A DNA stretch of 42,272 bases from Candidatus Woesebacteria bacterium GW2011_GWB1_38_8b (GTDB lineage Bacteria > Patescibacteriota > Microgenomatia > UBA8517): the NCBI GenBank assembly GCA_000993115.1, contig LBVN01000011.1:1-42272 (forward strand). The letters are read 5' to 3'. This document shows positions 16,091-23,158 of this stretch, piece after piece. The stretch's first letter is position 1; each line of letters begins with the position of its first letter. The translations under genes were made by a program, and so were the position numbers. Under the pieces are notes generated by a model that searched no databases, was not told the DNA's origin, and worked only from the letters and a program-made list of their open reading frames with translations.

Positions 16091-16368
16091 AAGTTCAAAA
16101 TGTTACAAAGAGCATGCTTGACGAGGCGGTTGAGGCAATTCTTGAGGGAGTGGGGAAATTAATTGAGCAAGTAAAAAATGAATTGAGGACGGAAATATCA
16201 AGCCTGAGAAGTGAGCTCAAATCCGATATTAGAGATACAAGGTCTGAACTGAAAAGCGAAATTGGTTTTGTTAAGGATGAAATAAATGGTTTAAAAGCTG
16301 AGTTTTCGACTACTCCTTCGAGAAAGGAATTTGAAGAAGTAAAAAGAAAGGTAAACGACCTTAATTAA
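16087..16368 (+). CDS. Small coiled-coil protein
   Basis: The 93-residue protein is almost wholly helical. Heptad-like repeats run from residue 25 to 70 (LRTEISSLRSELKSDI, then SELKSEIGFVKDEI), with a repeated SELKSDI/SELKSEI unit. No membrane segment, signal or catalytic motif is present. Small proteins of this kind are common in CPR genomes and their function is unknown. Its start overlaps the stop of the small ORF (ATGA), which implies coupled translation. Confidence 0.65.
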   Translation: MKVQNVTKSMLDEAVEAILEGVGKLIEQVKNELRTEISSLRSELKSDIRDTRSELKSEIGFVKDEINGLKAEFSTTPSRKEFEEVKRKVNDLN

Positions 16369-16436
16369 TTGACCCGTAATTTCAAAGATTTAATATACCT
16401 TGCGATTTTTTTCTTCAATCCTAGTTTTTGTGCAAG

Positions 16437-16445
16437 TGATATAAT
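16437..16445 (+). promoter_or_regulatory. Extended -10 promoter of the nucleotidyltransferase-like gene
   Basis: TGATATAAT at 16437-16445 with ATG 9 bases later. The surrounding sequence is a near copy of 15981-16005. Confidence 0.6.
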
Positions 16446-16454
16446 CGGCTTCAA

Positions 16455-17446
16455 ATGAGTCCGGAGAACAAGCCAGAATATTTTAATAACTTTGAACCAA
16501 GCAATTTACCGGAAATTTCCTGGCAAGAAATGTTTCAAGAAAAAAAGACTTTTTCTCCGGGGTTAGTTTTGAATGCACTTAGGGAGGCTGAACTTTATTT
16601 AACAACGGCTCCGGGATCAAATTTGGAAAGACGTAAAGTGCTTGCACCCGAGTGGTTCGGTCACTGGAAAGATTTACTTCAAAGAACGGGAATCGATACA
16701 AAAGATGATTTTATAGCCGCAGGAGACAAATTTGTCGAATATATGAATTTAAAAAATTTACTTTGGAATAAATATAGAGGCAAAAAAACCGGTATAACAA
16801 ATGTTGCTGGTGCAGAGGGGCATAAAGGTCATGTTTTTGCAGCAAAATACATGTCTGATGTTGTCCCTGTTGTGATTTGGGCGTTTGAGCAAGAATCGTA
16901 TATGGCTAAAAAGACTCGTGAGGGGTCGTTTTTGAAGTTGCCACTCAGATTGGGAATGTGGTTCTTCGAGAGTTCATTAACTCACCTAACGGTATTGCCG
17001 GAAATTCTGCCGGGTGTTACAGAAAACGATCATTATAACAGTCTGTTTGTTCAAAGCGGAGCCAATTATTTCTTTGTTCACGAAGAAGATCCAAATATTG
17101 AACAAAAATTGCAGAGGGGGGAACAGGATTTGGATCGCACTATTCGCCACCCATTTGCTGATCAAACTACAACCAGTATGGTGGAGCGGTTTATGCCCGA
17201 CCTAAGTATTAGTCAAATTTATGCTATGTATGCCAGAGTAATTTACGCATTATTCCGACGATACCTGTTCCATCAACATCAGATAGAGTAAGTTACCTCC
17301 AAAGGCCATTAGATCCCGAAAATGAATTCGGAATCCAATTTATTACTCCCAACAGACGGAATCTTGAAGAGATATTCTTGGATTATTATTTTCATAATGC
17401 CCAGCAGTCCGGTTTGGAAGATTTAGAAAAGCTTTTTGTAGTTTAA
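16455..17446 (+). pseudogene. Nucleotidyltransferase-like protein, C-terminal part out of frame
   Basis: The ATG at 16455 opens a frame of 278 residues that ends with TAA at 17289-17291. Residues 110-220 resemble a cytidylyltransferase-type Rossmann fold: a HxGH motif, H123-K-G-H126, in the setting GHKGHVFAAKYM, then a strand VVPVVIWAFEQ and later NSLFVQSGANYFFVHEED. The second reading frame (-1) is open from 17213 to TAA at 17444-17446 with no start codon and reads like protein (YLQRPLDPENEFGIQF, NLEEIFLDYYFHNAQQ). So the original protein probably continued about 50 residues further and a single-base frameshift lies between 17213 and 17289. Function unknown. prfA ends only 5 bases downstream on the other strand. 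Confidence 0.55.
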
Positions 17447-17450
17447 TAAT

Positions 17451-18188
17451 TTAAATGTTTGACGTGGCACTAATTATTTTCTCCAAATCTCCACCCACTA
17501 TACTTTCCAAATTTCCCCAGCTTTTTCCAATTCTGTGGTCGGTAACGCGATTTTGGGGGAAATTGTACGTTCTTATCTTTTCTGCTCTCATGCCGCGACC
17601 TATTGAAGATCTGTATCCTGCCATAGTTCTTTCTTTCTCGGCTTCTTCACGTTCCCAAAGTCGCGAGCGAAGAAGTGACATTGCAATTTGGCGGTTGGCT
17701 TCCTGAAAACGTTCTTCAGACGCAGTAACTACAATTCCGGATGGTTTATGAGTAAGTCTTACTGCGGTTGAAACTTTATTAACATTTTGACCGCCATGAC
17801 CTCCCGAGCGGTAAAATTGGATTTCCAAATCTTCCGATCGAACATGGATTTCGGTTTCTTTTATTTCGGGCAATACGACAACTGTTGCGGTTGAAGTGTG
17901 AATCCGGCCTCGTTTTTCCGTTGTCGGAACCCGTTGTACACGATGGACTCCTGTTTCGTTTTTAAGTAAATCAAAAACCCCAACCCCGCTAACCAAAAGT
18001 GTAAGTTCTGATACTTGGCTGACTTTCCAGTTTTTTTTCGCAGCAAAACGCGCGTACATACGAAGTAAATCCGCGCCCCATATTTTTGCTTCATCTCCGC
18101 CGGTTGCTCCACGGACTTCGATGTAAATTTTTTGAGCTATATTTGAATTTGCGTTGTAGCTCTGGTTGAAATTTTGTTGATTGTCCAT
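17451..18188 (-). CDS. prfA: Peptide chain release factor 1, lacking N-terminal domain 1
   Basis: RF1 reads UAA/UAG and triggers peptide release. This protein has only 245 residues from ATG 18188 (about 360 is normal). It begins at the domain 2 sequence [22 protein letters not shown]. The codon-recognition PxT motif is P88-T-T90 in [18 protein letters not shown] (RF2 would have SPF). GGQ is at 132-134 in [11 protein letters not shown]. The C-terminal [15 protein letters not shown] block is complete. The whole N-terminal domain (about 100 residues) and the loop before HRVQRV are missing, and rpmE ends only 27 bases upstream, so there is no room for them. An upstream TTG start (18209) would add 7 residues only. 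Confidence 0.88.
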   Translation of the reverse strand: MDNQQNFNQSYNANSNIAQKIYIEVRGATGGDEAKIWGADLLRMYARFAAKKNWKVSQVSELTLLVSGVGVFDLLKNETGVHRVQRVPTTEKRGRIHTSTATVVVLPEIKETEIHVRSEDLEIQFYRSGGHGGQNVNKVSTAVRLTHKPSGIVVTASEERFQEANRQIAMSLLRSRLWEREEAEKERTMAGYRSSIGRGMRAEKIRTYNFPQNRVTDHRIGKSWGNLESIVGGDLEKIISATSNI

Positions 18189-18215
18189 TGAAGTAGTACT
18201 TCTTATCAAAAGACT

Positions 18216-18542
18216 TTACTTCTTTGCTTTTTTAGCCTGTTTTCGGAGTTGTTCAAGAGTATCGGGGCGCTCTAACTCTTTTTGGATTTTCTTTTCGCGC
18301 TTCAAAGCTCTTTTAGCAGTCTTTGATACGACTTTTGTTTGAGCTCTGGATAATTTAGTCTTAAATGCATCGACACGTCCTGCGGTATCAACATATTTCA
18401 TCTGACCTGTATAAAAAGGATGGCAATTATAACAAACCTCAACTTTGATTTCGGGAACGGTTGCTCCCAACACAAAAGCATTCCCGCAAGCACAGGTTAC
18501 TTTTGCTTCCTCAAACCATTTTGGGTGAATTGCAGCTTTCAT
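18216..18542 (-). CDS. rpmE: 50S ribosomal protein L31 with a basic C-terminal extension
   Basis: The first 70 residues are L31 of the zinc-binding type: C17-x-C19 and C37-x-x-C40 (CACGNAF, VCYNCHPFYTGQ). Residues 71-108 form a lysine- and arginine-rich extension (KTAKRALKREKKIQKELE) not present in the usual 70-residue L31. It probably adds rRNA contacts. It is followed by prfA, an order also seen in many bacteria. Confidence 0.92.
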   Translation of the reverse strand: MKAAIHPKWFEEAKVTCACGNAFVLGATVPEIKVEVCYNCHPFYTGQMKYVDTAGRVDAFKTKLSRAQTKVVSKTAKRALKREKKIQKELERPDTLEQLRKQAKKAKK

Positions 18543-18578
18543 AAAAATAGAAATTAAAAATTGGTAACTAGAAATTAA

Positions 18579-18617
18579 GTGACATGTAATTTAATTGTCA
18601 CGACTGGTATTATATCA
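18579..18617 (-). promoter_or_regulatory. Promoter and 5' hairpin of rpmE-prfA
   Basis: On the minus strand TGATATAAT (18617-18609) is an extended -10 placed over the end of the EamA gene. The transcript would begin near 18602. GTGACA and TGTCAC (18601-18596 and 18584-18579) form a 6-bp hairpin at its 5' end, and the leader is about 60 bases. L31 leaders are autoregulatory in several phyla. I cannot match this one to a known class. Confidence 0.5.
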
Positions 18618-19535
18618 ATCCGCCTTGTTAATCGCAACGCTCGGTTTAGTTTCAGCGTAAATTACTCCAATTGCAATAATTGCGGCACCTACCAAAAATA
18701 GAGGAGTAATTTTCTCGTGAAGAAAAAGCACAGCAATGGGTGTTGTGATAATTTGTGTTAAATAGCTAAAAAGTCCGGCTTCTCCGACCTCAACAGTTTT
18801 TTGTCCTTTGTTACGGAAGTAGTACGCAATTGTGCCTGAAAATACCGCCATATAAATTACCCCTAAGTGATACTTTAACGGAAGAGCAAGAACTGTTTTT
18901 ACTATGCTTCCTCCCATAAAAAATATTGTGAAAGGAAGTAGTGTCAAAAATCCGACTGTAAAAGATGTATGAGTTAAAGCCTCAACATCGATATTCTTCT
19001 TAAGAAGTTTTTTCAAAATTATCACTCCGCCTATATCTGAAGCTAAATAAAGTAGAATCAGAATGTTTCCGGTGAGTTCGCCGAAACCGCTACTGCTATT
19101 GAAAAGGGGTTCGAATACAGTAAACAGCGTGCCGATGAGGGCTATAAAAGTTCCAATTTTTTCGCGTTTGGTTAAATGCTCTTTTAGAAAAATTACTCCG
19201 GCGTATTCCGTGACTAGTGGAGCCGCTAAAGTGATTAAAACGAGATTTAAGACTGTTGATTTATCTAAGCCTAGGAATAAAAACCCAAGCGATAATGTTG
19301 TTGCAAGTACGCTATGAATTATTATTTCGAGGCCGCTGTCTGGATTGCCTTTAATTAGTTTTATGATTTTCGGTAAATAAAAACAGGCAATAATGGCCGA
19401 AATAAAAAACCTATAACTTAAAAAAGGAAGGGGATCAATACCGGTTAGTGTGAATTTAATTACAACTCCTGCAATTCCCCAAATTACAGTAGCACCAAAA
19501 AGGTAAATATATGCTTTTGCCCGATATTTACTCAT
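18615..19535 (-). CDS. EamA/DMT-superfamily transporter
   Basis: The 306-residue protein has ten hydrophobic segments in two five-helix EamA repeats. The first starts AYIYLFGATVIWG, with the family's W-G motif and a proline-containing KFTLTGIDPLPFLSYRF loop. The second starts GNILILLYLASDIGG. The substrate cannot be assigned (drug, amino acid or metabolite export). It is not tightly linked to hisS (40 bases downstream of its stop), but transcription from the His operon may run into it. Confidence 0.85.
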   Translation of the reverse strand: MSKYRAKAYIYLFGATVIWGIAGVVIKFTLTGIDPLPFLSYRFFISAIIACFYLPKIIKLIKGNPDSGLEIIIHSVLATTLSLGFLFLGLDKSTVLNLVLITLAAPLVTEYAGVIFLKEHLTKREKIGTFIALIGTLFTVFEPLFNSSSGFGELTGNILILLYLASDIGGVIILKKLLKKNIDVEALTHTSFTVGFLTLLPFTIFFMGGSIVKTVLALPLKYHLGVIYMAVFSGTIAYYFRNKGQKTVEVGEAGLFSYLTQIITTPIAVLFLHEKITPLFLVGAAIIAIGVIYAETKPSVAINKAD

Positions 19536-19575
19536 GTAAATAGTGTAACCTGGTTAGACAGCGGTGAAAAGTGGG

Positions 19576-20820
19576 TTAGCTGATTTTCTCAGGCAAGTCA
19601 CTGAGTTTTTCTTCGGTTTGCTTGCCCGTATTTAAATTTTTAAGCACAACTTTGTTTTTATTAACTTCTTCCGGTCCGACTACAACCAGCCAGGGAATTT
19701 GTTTTTTGTCAGCGTACTTGAGCTGCTTTTCCAGTTTTACCTCATATGATGGAAATATTTCGGTTTCAATTCCGTTTCCGCGTAAGTTTGCCGCGACCAT
19801 TGCCGCTTCATCTGCAAGATCTTTATTGAAAACACTAACCAGAACTTTTGTATAAGTTTTTTCTTTAGGGAACAGCCCAAACATATCCAGGGCTTCAATT
19901 GTTCTGTCAAAGCCAAGTGCGAACCCAACTGCCGGGATATCAACACTGCAAAGCGTATCTATAAGATTGTCATATCTGCCCCCACCCAGGACTGAGCCCG
20001 CAGGATAATCATCGATTTTAACCTCAAAAATCGTGCTGGTGTAATAATCGAGGCCCCGCGCCAGTCTTGGCTCAAAAAACAACCTTTCTTTGTTAACACC
20101 CAAGTTTTGGGACAAGTCCAAAACCTCTTGCAACTTTTGGGTCGGTTTGACCGTTTTTAGGTGCTCGAAAAGGTGCTTTACTGTGTTTGTGTCAATTCCT
20201 TTTGCGATTAATTCCGAGGCAACCTCCTCTTCACTTTTACGGTCCAATTTATCGATTGATGCAATCACGCTAAATTGAAGTTCTGGCGGGATTTTAACAA
20301 ATCCGATTACATCGAACAAAATATTGCGGTCGTTTATGTAAATTTTAAAATCGCGGAAACCCAAATTTTGAAATAATGCATTGGCAAGAGCTACTATTTC
20401 AGCATCGGCTAGAGGAGAAGTTGTGCCGTAGATATCAGCGTCACATTGAAAAAACTCGCGGAAACGCCCGCGCTGTGGTTTTTCTGCACGCCAAACAGGT
20501 TGGATTTGATAACGCTTCCAAGGCATCGGGAGCTGTTGTTTATAGCTTGCGAGAATTCTGGCAGTCGGAACAGTTTGATCGTAACGAAGAGCGACACGGC
20601 GCCCGCCTTCATCCTCAAACCTATAAATTAATTTGTCGGCCTCATCACCGTATTTTCCCAAAAGTAGGCTCTCGTATTCGAGTGCGGGAGTCTCAAGCGG
20701 TTCAAATCCATAAAGCTCGAAAGTGCTTTTGATGTTATCAATTGCAAAACTTCTTTTTTTTGCATCCTCCGGCAAAAAATCCCGAAAACCTTTAAGTGGT
20801 TGTAATAAATTATTGTCCAT
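19576..20820 (-). CDS. hisS: Histidine-tRNA ligase
   Basis: HisRS charges tRNA-His. The 414-residue length is normal. The class II core shows motif 1 near the start, motif 2 RYQIQPVWRAEKPQRGRFRE, the histidine-specific RGLDYYTSTIFEV and GSVLGGGRYDNL, and motif 3 VGFALGFDRTIEAL. A C-terminal anticodon-binding domain follows (TKVLVSVFNKDLADEA onward). It is the last gene of the operon T-box, tRNA-His, two paralogs, hisS, and starts 12 bases after the previous stop without a Shine-Dalgarno. So both the synthetase and its tRNA are controlled by the same histidine-sensing leader. Confidence 0.96.
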   Translation of the reverse strand: MDNNLLQPLKGFRDFLPEDAKKRSFAIDNIKSTFELYGFEPLETPALEYESLLLGKYGDEADKLIYRFEDEGGRRVALRYDQTVPTARILASYKQQLPMPWKRYQIQPVWRAEKPQRGRFREFFQCDADIYGTTSPLADAEIVALANALFQNLGFRDFKIYINDRNILFDVIGFVKIPPELQFSVIASIDKLDRKSEEEVASELIAKGIDTNTVKHLFEHLKTVKPTQKLQEVLDLSQNLGVNKERLFFEPRLARGLDYYTSTIFEVKIDDYPAGSVLGGGRYDNLIDTLCSVDIPAVGFALGFDRTIEALDMFGLFPKEKTYTKVLVSVFNKDLADEAAMVAANLRGNGIETEIFPSYEVKLEKQLKYADKKQIPWLVVVGPEEVNKNKVVLKNLNTGKQTEEKLSDLPEKIS

Positions 20821-20832
20821 AGAATTATTATT

Positions 20833-21699
20833 TCATTGATATCCTGTATTATCAACGCCAAATGGGTAGATAACTGGTAGTCGGTCGGAAAATGTTTTTG
20901 TAATTAATGGCTGGTACATTTTGGTTCTTAGAAGTGATGGTTTTTCATTTTGTAAAAGTATTGAATTTGGGAGAAACAAATAAATAAAAAAACCTTGTAT
21001 CGTGTACTCGGTAAATTTTCTTTTTATCCAGACTTTTAGTACTTTATCGGAAGGCGGTTTTATGCATTTAAAATATTTATCTTTTCCGAATGCCTCTCTG
21101 AGGCGATTTAATTCAATTTTAAAGTCGTTTTTATTAAAATAATTATTAATAATGGGAAGACTTAGGTTAAAAAGTTGACAAAATTCAATACCTTTTTCTG
21201 ACAATATTTGATTTTCAATTTCGTACCAGCTGACTAGATTATAATTTTGAAGATTTTGCGATTTTAGATACGAGTCTAAATTTGTTTTATAAGCTCGCCA
21301 TCTTTGTGCAAATTTACTCCATAACTTTGAGTAGGATAGTTTTTTGTATATTCCGAAATTTTCTGAATATATATAAAAAGGGTCAGTGTTCCCAATAATA
21401 ACGGTTAATTCAGTAGGATAGGCTTTGTTTAATTCGTTGAGTAATAGAATTAGAGTTGGAACATCTGGTTCTAGATTATTACCTTTGGGATTTAAGTTGA
21501 CATATCTCCACGGAGATGTCTGGCTGAACAAGTATTTATCATTAATTGTTGAACAAGTAAAACAGACAAGACGTATGGGTTGATTATTCATTAAGAAAGA
21601 ATTTATGCGACGTTTGATAATTGGAATATCAACATTATTGTCGAATTTGTCGAACACCTTCACAATTTTAGTAATTTTATTTTGTAATAATTGATTCAT
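20833..21699 (-). CDS. Unknown protein B of the His operon, paralog of the upstream gene; possible tRNA-dependent cyclodipeptide synthase-like protein
   Basis: The 288-residue protein lies between its paralog (3 bases upstream) and hisS (12 bases downstream). I do not recognise the family with certainty. Shared with the paralog are: FTCSTIN at 47-53, a strand ending IIGNTD (101-106), VSWYEI (156-161), EYTIQG (231-236), LPNSILLQNEKPSLLRT (243-259) and LPVIYPF (274-280). Positions S50-x-x-N53, followed by YLFS, a 'W-EI' segment, a late tyrosine, and a final strand with a proline recall cyclodipeptide synthases, which have SxxN near the start, a YxxxE motif and a final strand motif. The Glu of YxxxE is replaced by Gly here. 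No membrane segment is present. The context implies use of, or an effect on, histidyl-tRNA. Confidence 0.5.
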   Translation of the reverse strand: MNQLLQNKITKIVKVFDKFDNNVDIPIIKRRINSFLMNNQPIRLVCFTCSTINDKYLFSQTSPWRYVNLNPKGNNLEPDVPTLILLLNELNKAYPTELTVIIGNTDPFYIYSENFGIYKKLSYSKLWSKFAQRWRAYKTNLDSYLKSQNLQNYNLVSWYEIENQILSEKGIEFCQLFNLSLPIINNYFNKNDFKIELNRLREAFGKDKYFKCIKPPSDKVLKVWIKRKFTEYTIQGFFIYLFLPNSILLQNEKPSLLRTKMYQPLITKTFSDRLPVIYPFGVDNTGYQ

Positions 21700-21702
21700 G
21701 AT

Positions 21703-22803
21703 CTAATAAATATTTCTTCTTTCATTAAACGGATAAATGTATGGAATTGTTTCTTGAGCCTCGGCTTTCAAACCCGCGTTAATCATTAATGTTCGCAGTA
21801 ATGCAGGTGATTCATTTTGAATCCCAATTGCGTTCGGAAATAATTTTTTAAGTGTGTTGCCTTGCCGTGTATAAGTTTGCATTTTCAGTCTAGCCATTTG
21901 TATAAGTTGCTGGGGGTTTGGTTCGGGTAATCCGTCGTAATATCCACCTGGCTTAAAAAAATCTTTCATTCTTCTGGACTCGTCGACAATAAAAGACAGG
22001 CTTGGTAATTTATCTAGAACTATCAAGCCAGAATTTGCAATTTCCGACCAGCTAAGAATTTGCAAATTTGTGCCAGGGTAAGTTTTTGCTATTAAACTTT
22101 TAAAACTTTGGAGATACTCCGACCTCCTTTCGGTAAGGCGTTGAACATCAACTCCGAAGTTTCCTAAAACAGGAAATATATAACTTTCTTCATCAAGCTC
22201 GCCAACAACGATGTTCAATCTTGATGAAATATCTAAAGCACCGAGAATTCTTGATAGCTGGTTTATAGGTTTCGGGTCGACAGTTGCAGTATTAACTTTT
22301 GCCTCGGTATTAATAAATGAATCGGGTTCATCTGTATTTAGCCAAAATGCTTTTATTTCAGGGCAAGAAAACATCAGTAGTTCCATTTGTCCACTTTCTC
22401 TTAGCGTATTTGAAATTGAAGTAAATATGATTGTTTTATCGGGGTTTGGGGTTGTAGGTGAAAATTTGTCGATTGATAATATTGCACCTGCACCTAATAG
22501 TGCTGCTTGGTTAGCCTCACAGTATTCGATTCCAATTTCACTTGCAACCTTGGTAGCTAATTCTGTTTTTGCGACTTCTAAATCAGTAACAATTGGCTTT
22601 AATGAATTAATAAGTCGACGTGCTCGATTTACCTCTAAAGCCCTAGGTTTAACTTCTAAATTGTCCCAGCTTATTTTCCAGTTTTCTACTAAGTTTTCTG
22701 CCTGGTTTAGAGCTAAAGGTGGTTTAATACCACTCAAACCCTTCTGATTTAGCCGCCTTTTAGCTTCAGATTCTAAATATATTATTTGTTCAAAGTCTTT
22801 CAT
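21703..22803 (-). CDS. Unknown protein A of the His operon, paralog of the downstream gene
   Basis: I chose ATG 22803 (366 residues), because the frame upstream of it runs through tRNA-His and is not real protein. Residues 1-120 are a helical extension absent from the shorter paralog. The shared core is 124-360: FTSISN at 127-132, IVVGELD (198-204), LSWSEI (250-255), TYTRQG (310-315), FPNAIGIQNESPALLRTLM (322-340) and IPYIYPF (353-359). The start codon is only 3 bases after the tRNA discriminator base, so the mRNA would be leaderless once the tRNA is cut out. The same cyclodipeptide-synthase-like hints apply as for protein B. It is otherwise unassigned. Confidence 0.5.
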   Translation of the reverse strand: MKDFEQIIYLESEAKRRLNQKGLSGIKPPLALNQAENLVENWKISWDNLEVKPRALEVNRARRLINSLKPIVTDLEVAKTELATKVASEIGIEYCEANQAALLGAGAILSIDKFSPTTPNPDKTIIFTSISNTLRESGQMELLMFSCPEIKAFWLNTDEPDSFINTEAKVNTATVDPKPINQLSRILGALDISSRLNIVVGELDEESYIFPVLGNFGVDVQRLTERRSEYLQSFKSLIAKTYPGTNLQILSWSEIANSGLIVLDKLPSLSFIVDESRRMKDFFKPGGYYDGLPEPNPQQLIQMARLKMQTYTRQGNTLKKLFPNAIGIQNESPALLRTLMINAGLKAEAQETIPYIYPFNERRNIY

Positions 22804-22806
22804 ATG

Positions 22807-22878
22807 GGTGGGTGAGGGGAGTCGGACCCCCGTTTCCAGCTCCACAGGCTGGCGTGATACCGTTTCACTACACCCACC
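22807..22878 (-). tRNA. tRNA-His (GTG)
   Basis: On the minus strand the cloverleaf is complete. The acceptor GTGGGTG pairs with CACCCAC, preceded by the extra G-1 and followed by discriminator C73, the pair diagnostic for tRNA-His. The anticodon arm CCAGC-CTGTGGA-GCTGG has anticodon GTG. The T arm contains GGTCCGACTCC, with a C in place of the second T of the usual TTC, and the D arm is short. CCA is not fully encoded (the bases after C73 are CAT). It is the first gene of the operon controlled by the T-box upstream. Confidence 0.95.
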
Positions 22879-22931
22879 AAAAACCTCCCGTTCATTTCCC
22901 GCCAACGATGACGAAAAAGGAACGAGAGGTT
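22879..22931 (-). terminator. Second terminator-like hairpin directly before tRNA-His
   Basis: On the minus strand AACCTCTCGTTC (22931-22920) pairs with GAACGGGAGGTT (22893-22882) with one wobble and a 26-base loop, followed by five T abutting G-1 of the tRNA. It looks like a terminator, yet the tRNA gene needs read-through. It may be a second control point or a processing signal. Confidence 0.55.
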
Positions 22932-22939
22932 AATCCATT

Positions 22940-23124
22940 AAAAAAGGACCTCCCGCGGTCCCATCCTTATTTTCTATAAGACTTATTGATTTGTCTTAAA
23001 GACTCTTGGTCCAACTCCGCTAGGCGACATTGGTTGTTGTATTTTTACGCTTCAACTTGCGGCTGGTATTTGGCCAGCTCCTTTTGGATCGTGACTCCAA
23101 TGCAAACGGATTTATTCAAATGTA
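22940..23124 (-). promoter_or_regulatory. T-box riboswitch, histidine-specific, with intrinsic terminator
   Basis: On the minus strand the element AGGATGGGACCGCG (22967-22954) matches the T-box consensus AGGGUGGNACCGCG at 12 of the 13 fixed bases. Its last part forms the terminator GGACC-GCGGGA-GGTCC (22961-22946) followed by six T. Upstream, the hairpin TTGGA-GTCACGA-TCCAA (23100-23084) presents the triplet CAC (23093-23091), a His codon pairing with the GUG anticodon. The UGGG of the T-box pairs with CCCA, the C73-CCA end found only on tRNA-His. Further hairpins (GCTGG/CCAGC, CCAA/TTGG, TAAGAC/GTCTTA) lie between. Uncharged tRNA-His should stabilise the antiterminator and switch on tRNA-His, both paralogs and hisS. 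The specifier in a hairpin loop resembles the ultrashort stem I class. Confidence 0.82.
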
Positions 23125-23130
23125 TTTAGA

Positions 23131-23158
23131 ATTATATCAAGAAAAAGTTAGGTGTCAA
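23131..23158 (-). promoter_or_regulatory. Consensus sigma70 promoter of the T-box/His operon
   Basis: TTGACA (23158-23153), a 16-base spacer and TATAAT (23136-23131), with TG extension, on the minus strand. It is the best promoter in the window. The -35 overlaps the TGA stop of the preceding gene. The predicted transcript start is about 23124. Confidence 0.85.

Noticed and set aside
20376-20861. Several long frames opposite hisS
   Set aside because: They are shadows of the hisS coding frame with no promoter, start signal or protein-like composition.
22804-22905. N-terminal extension of protein A (MAGNEREVFGG...)
   Set aside because: The frame runs through tRNA-His on the same strand; the residues are the translation of tRNA bases, not protein. 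The start was set to 22803.
23046-23119. 24-codon ORF from TTG 23119 (minus) inside the T-box leader as a leader peptide
   Set aside because: It overlaps the specifier hairpin and other stems and has no strong start; RNA structure explains the region better.
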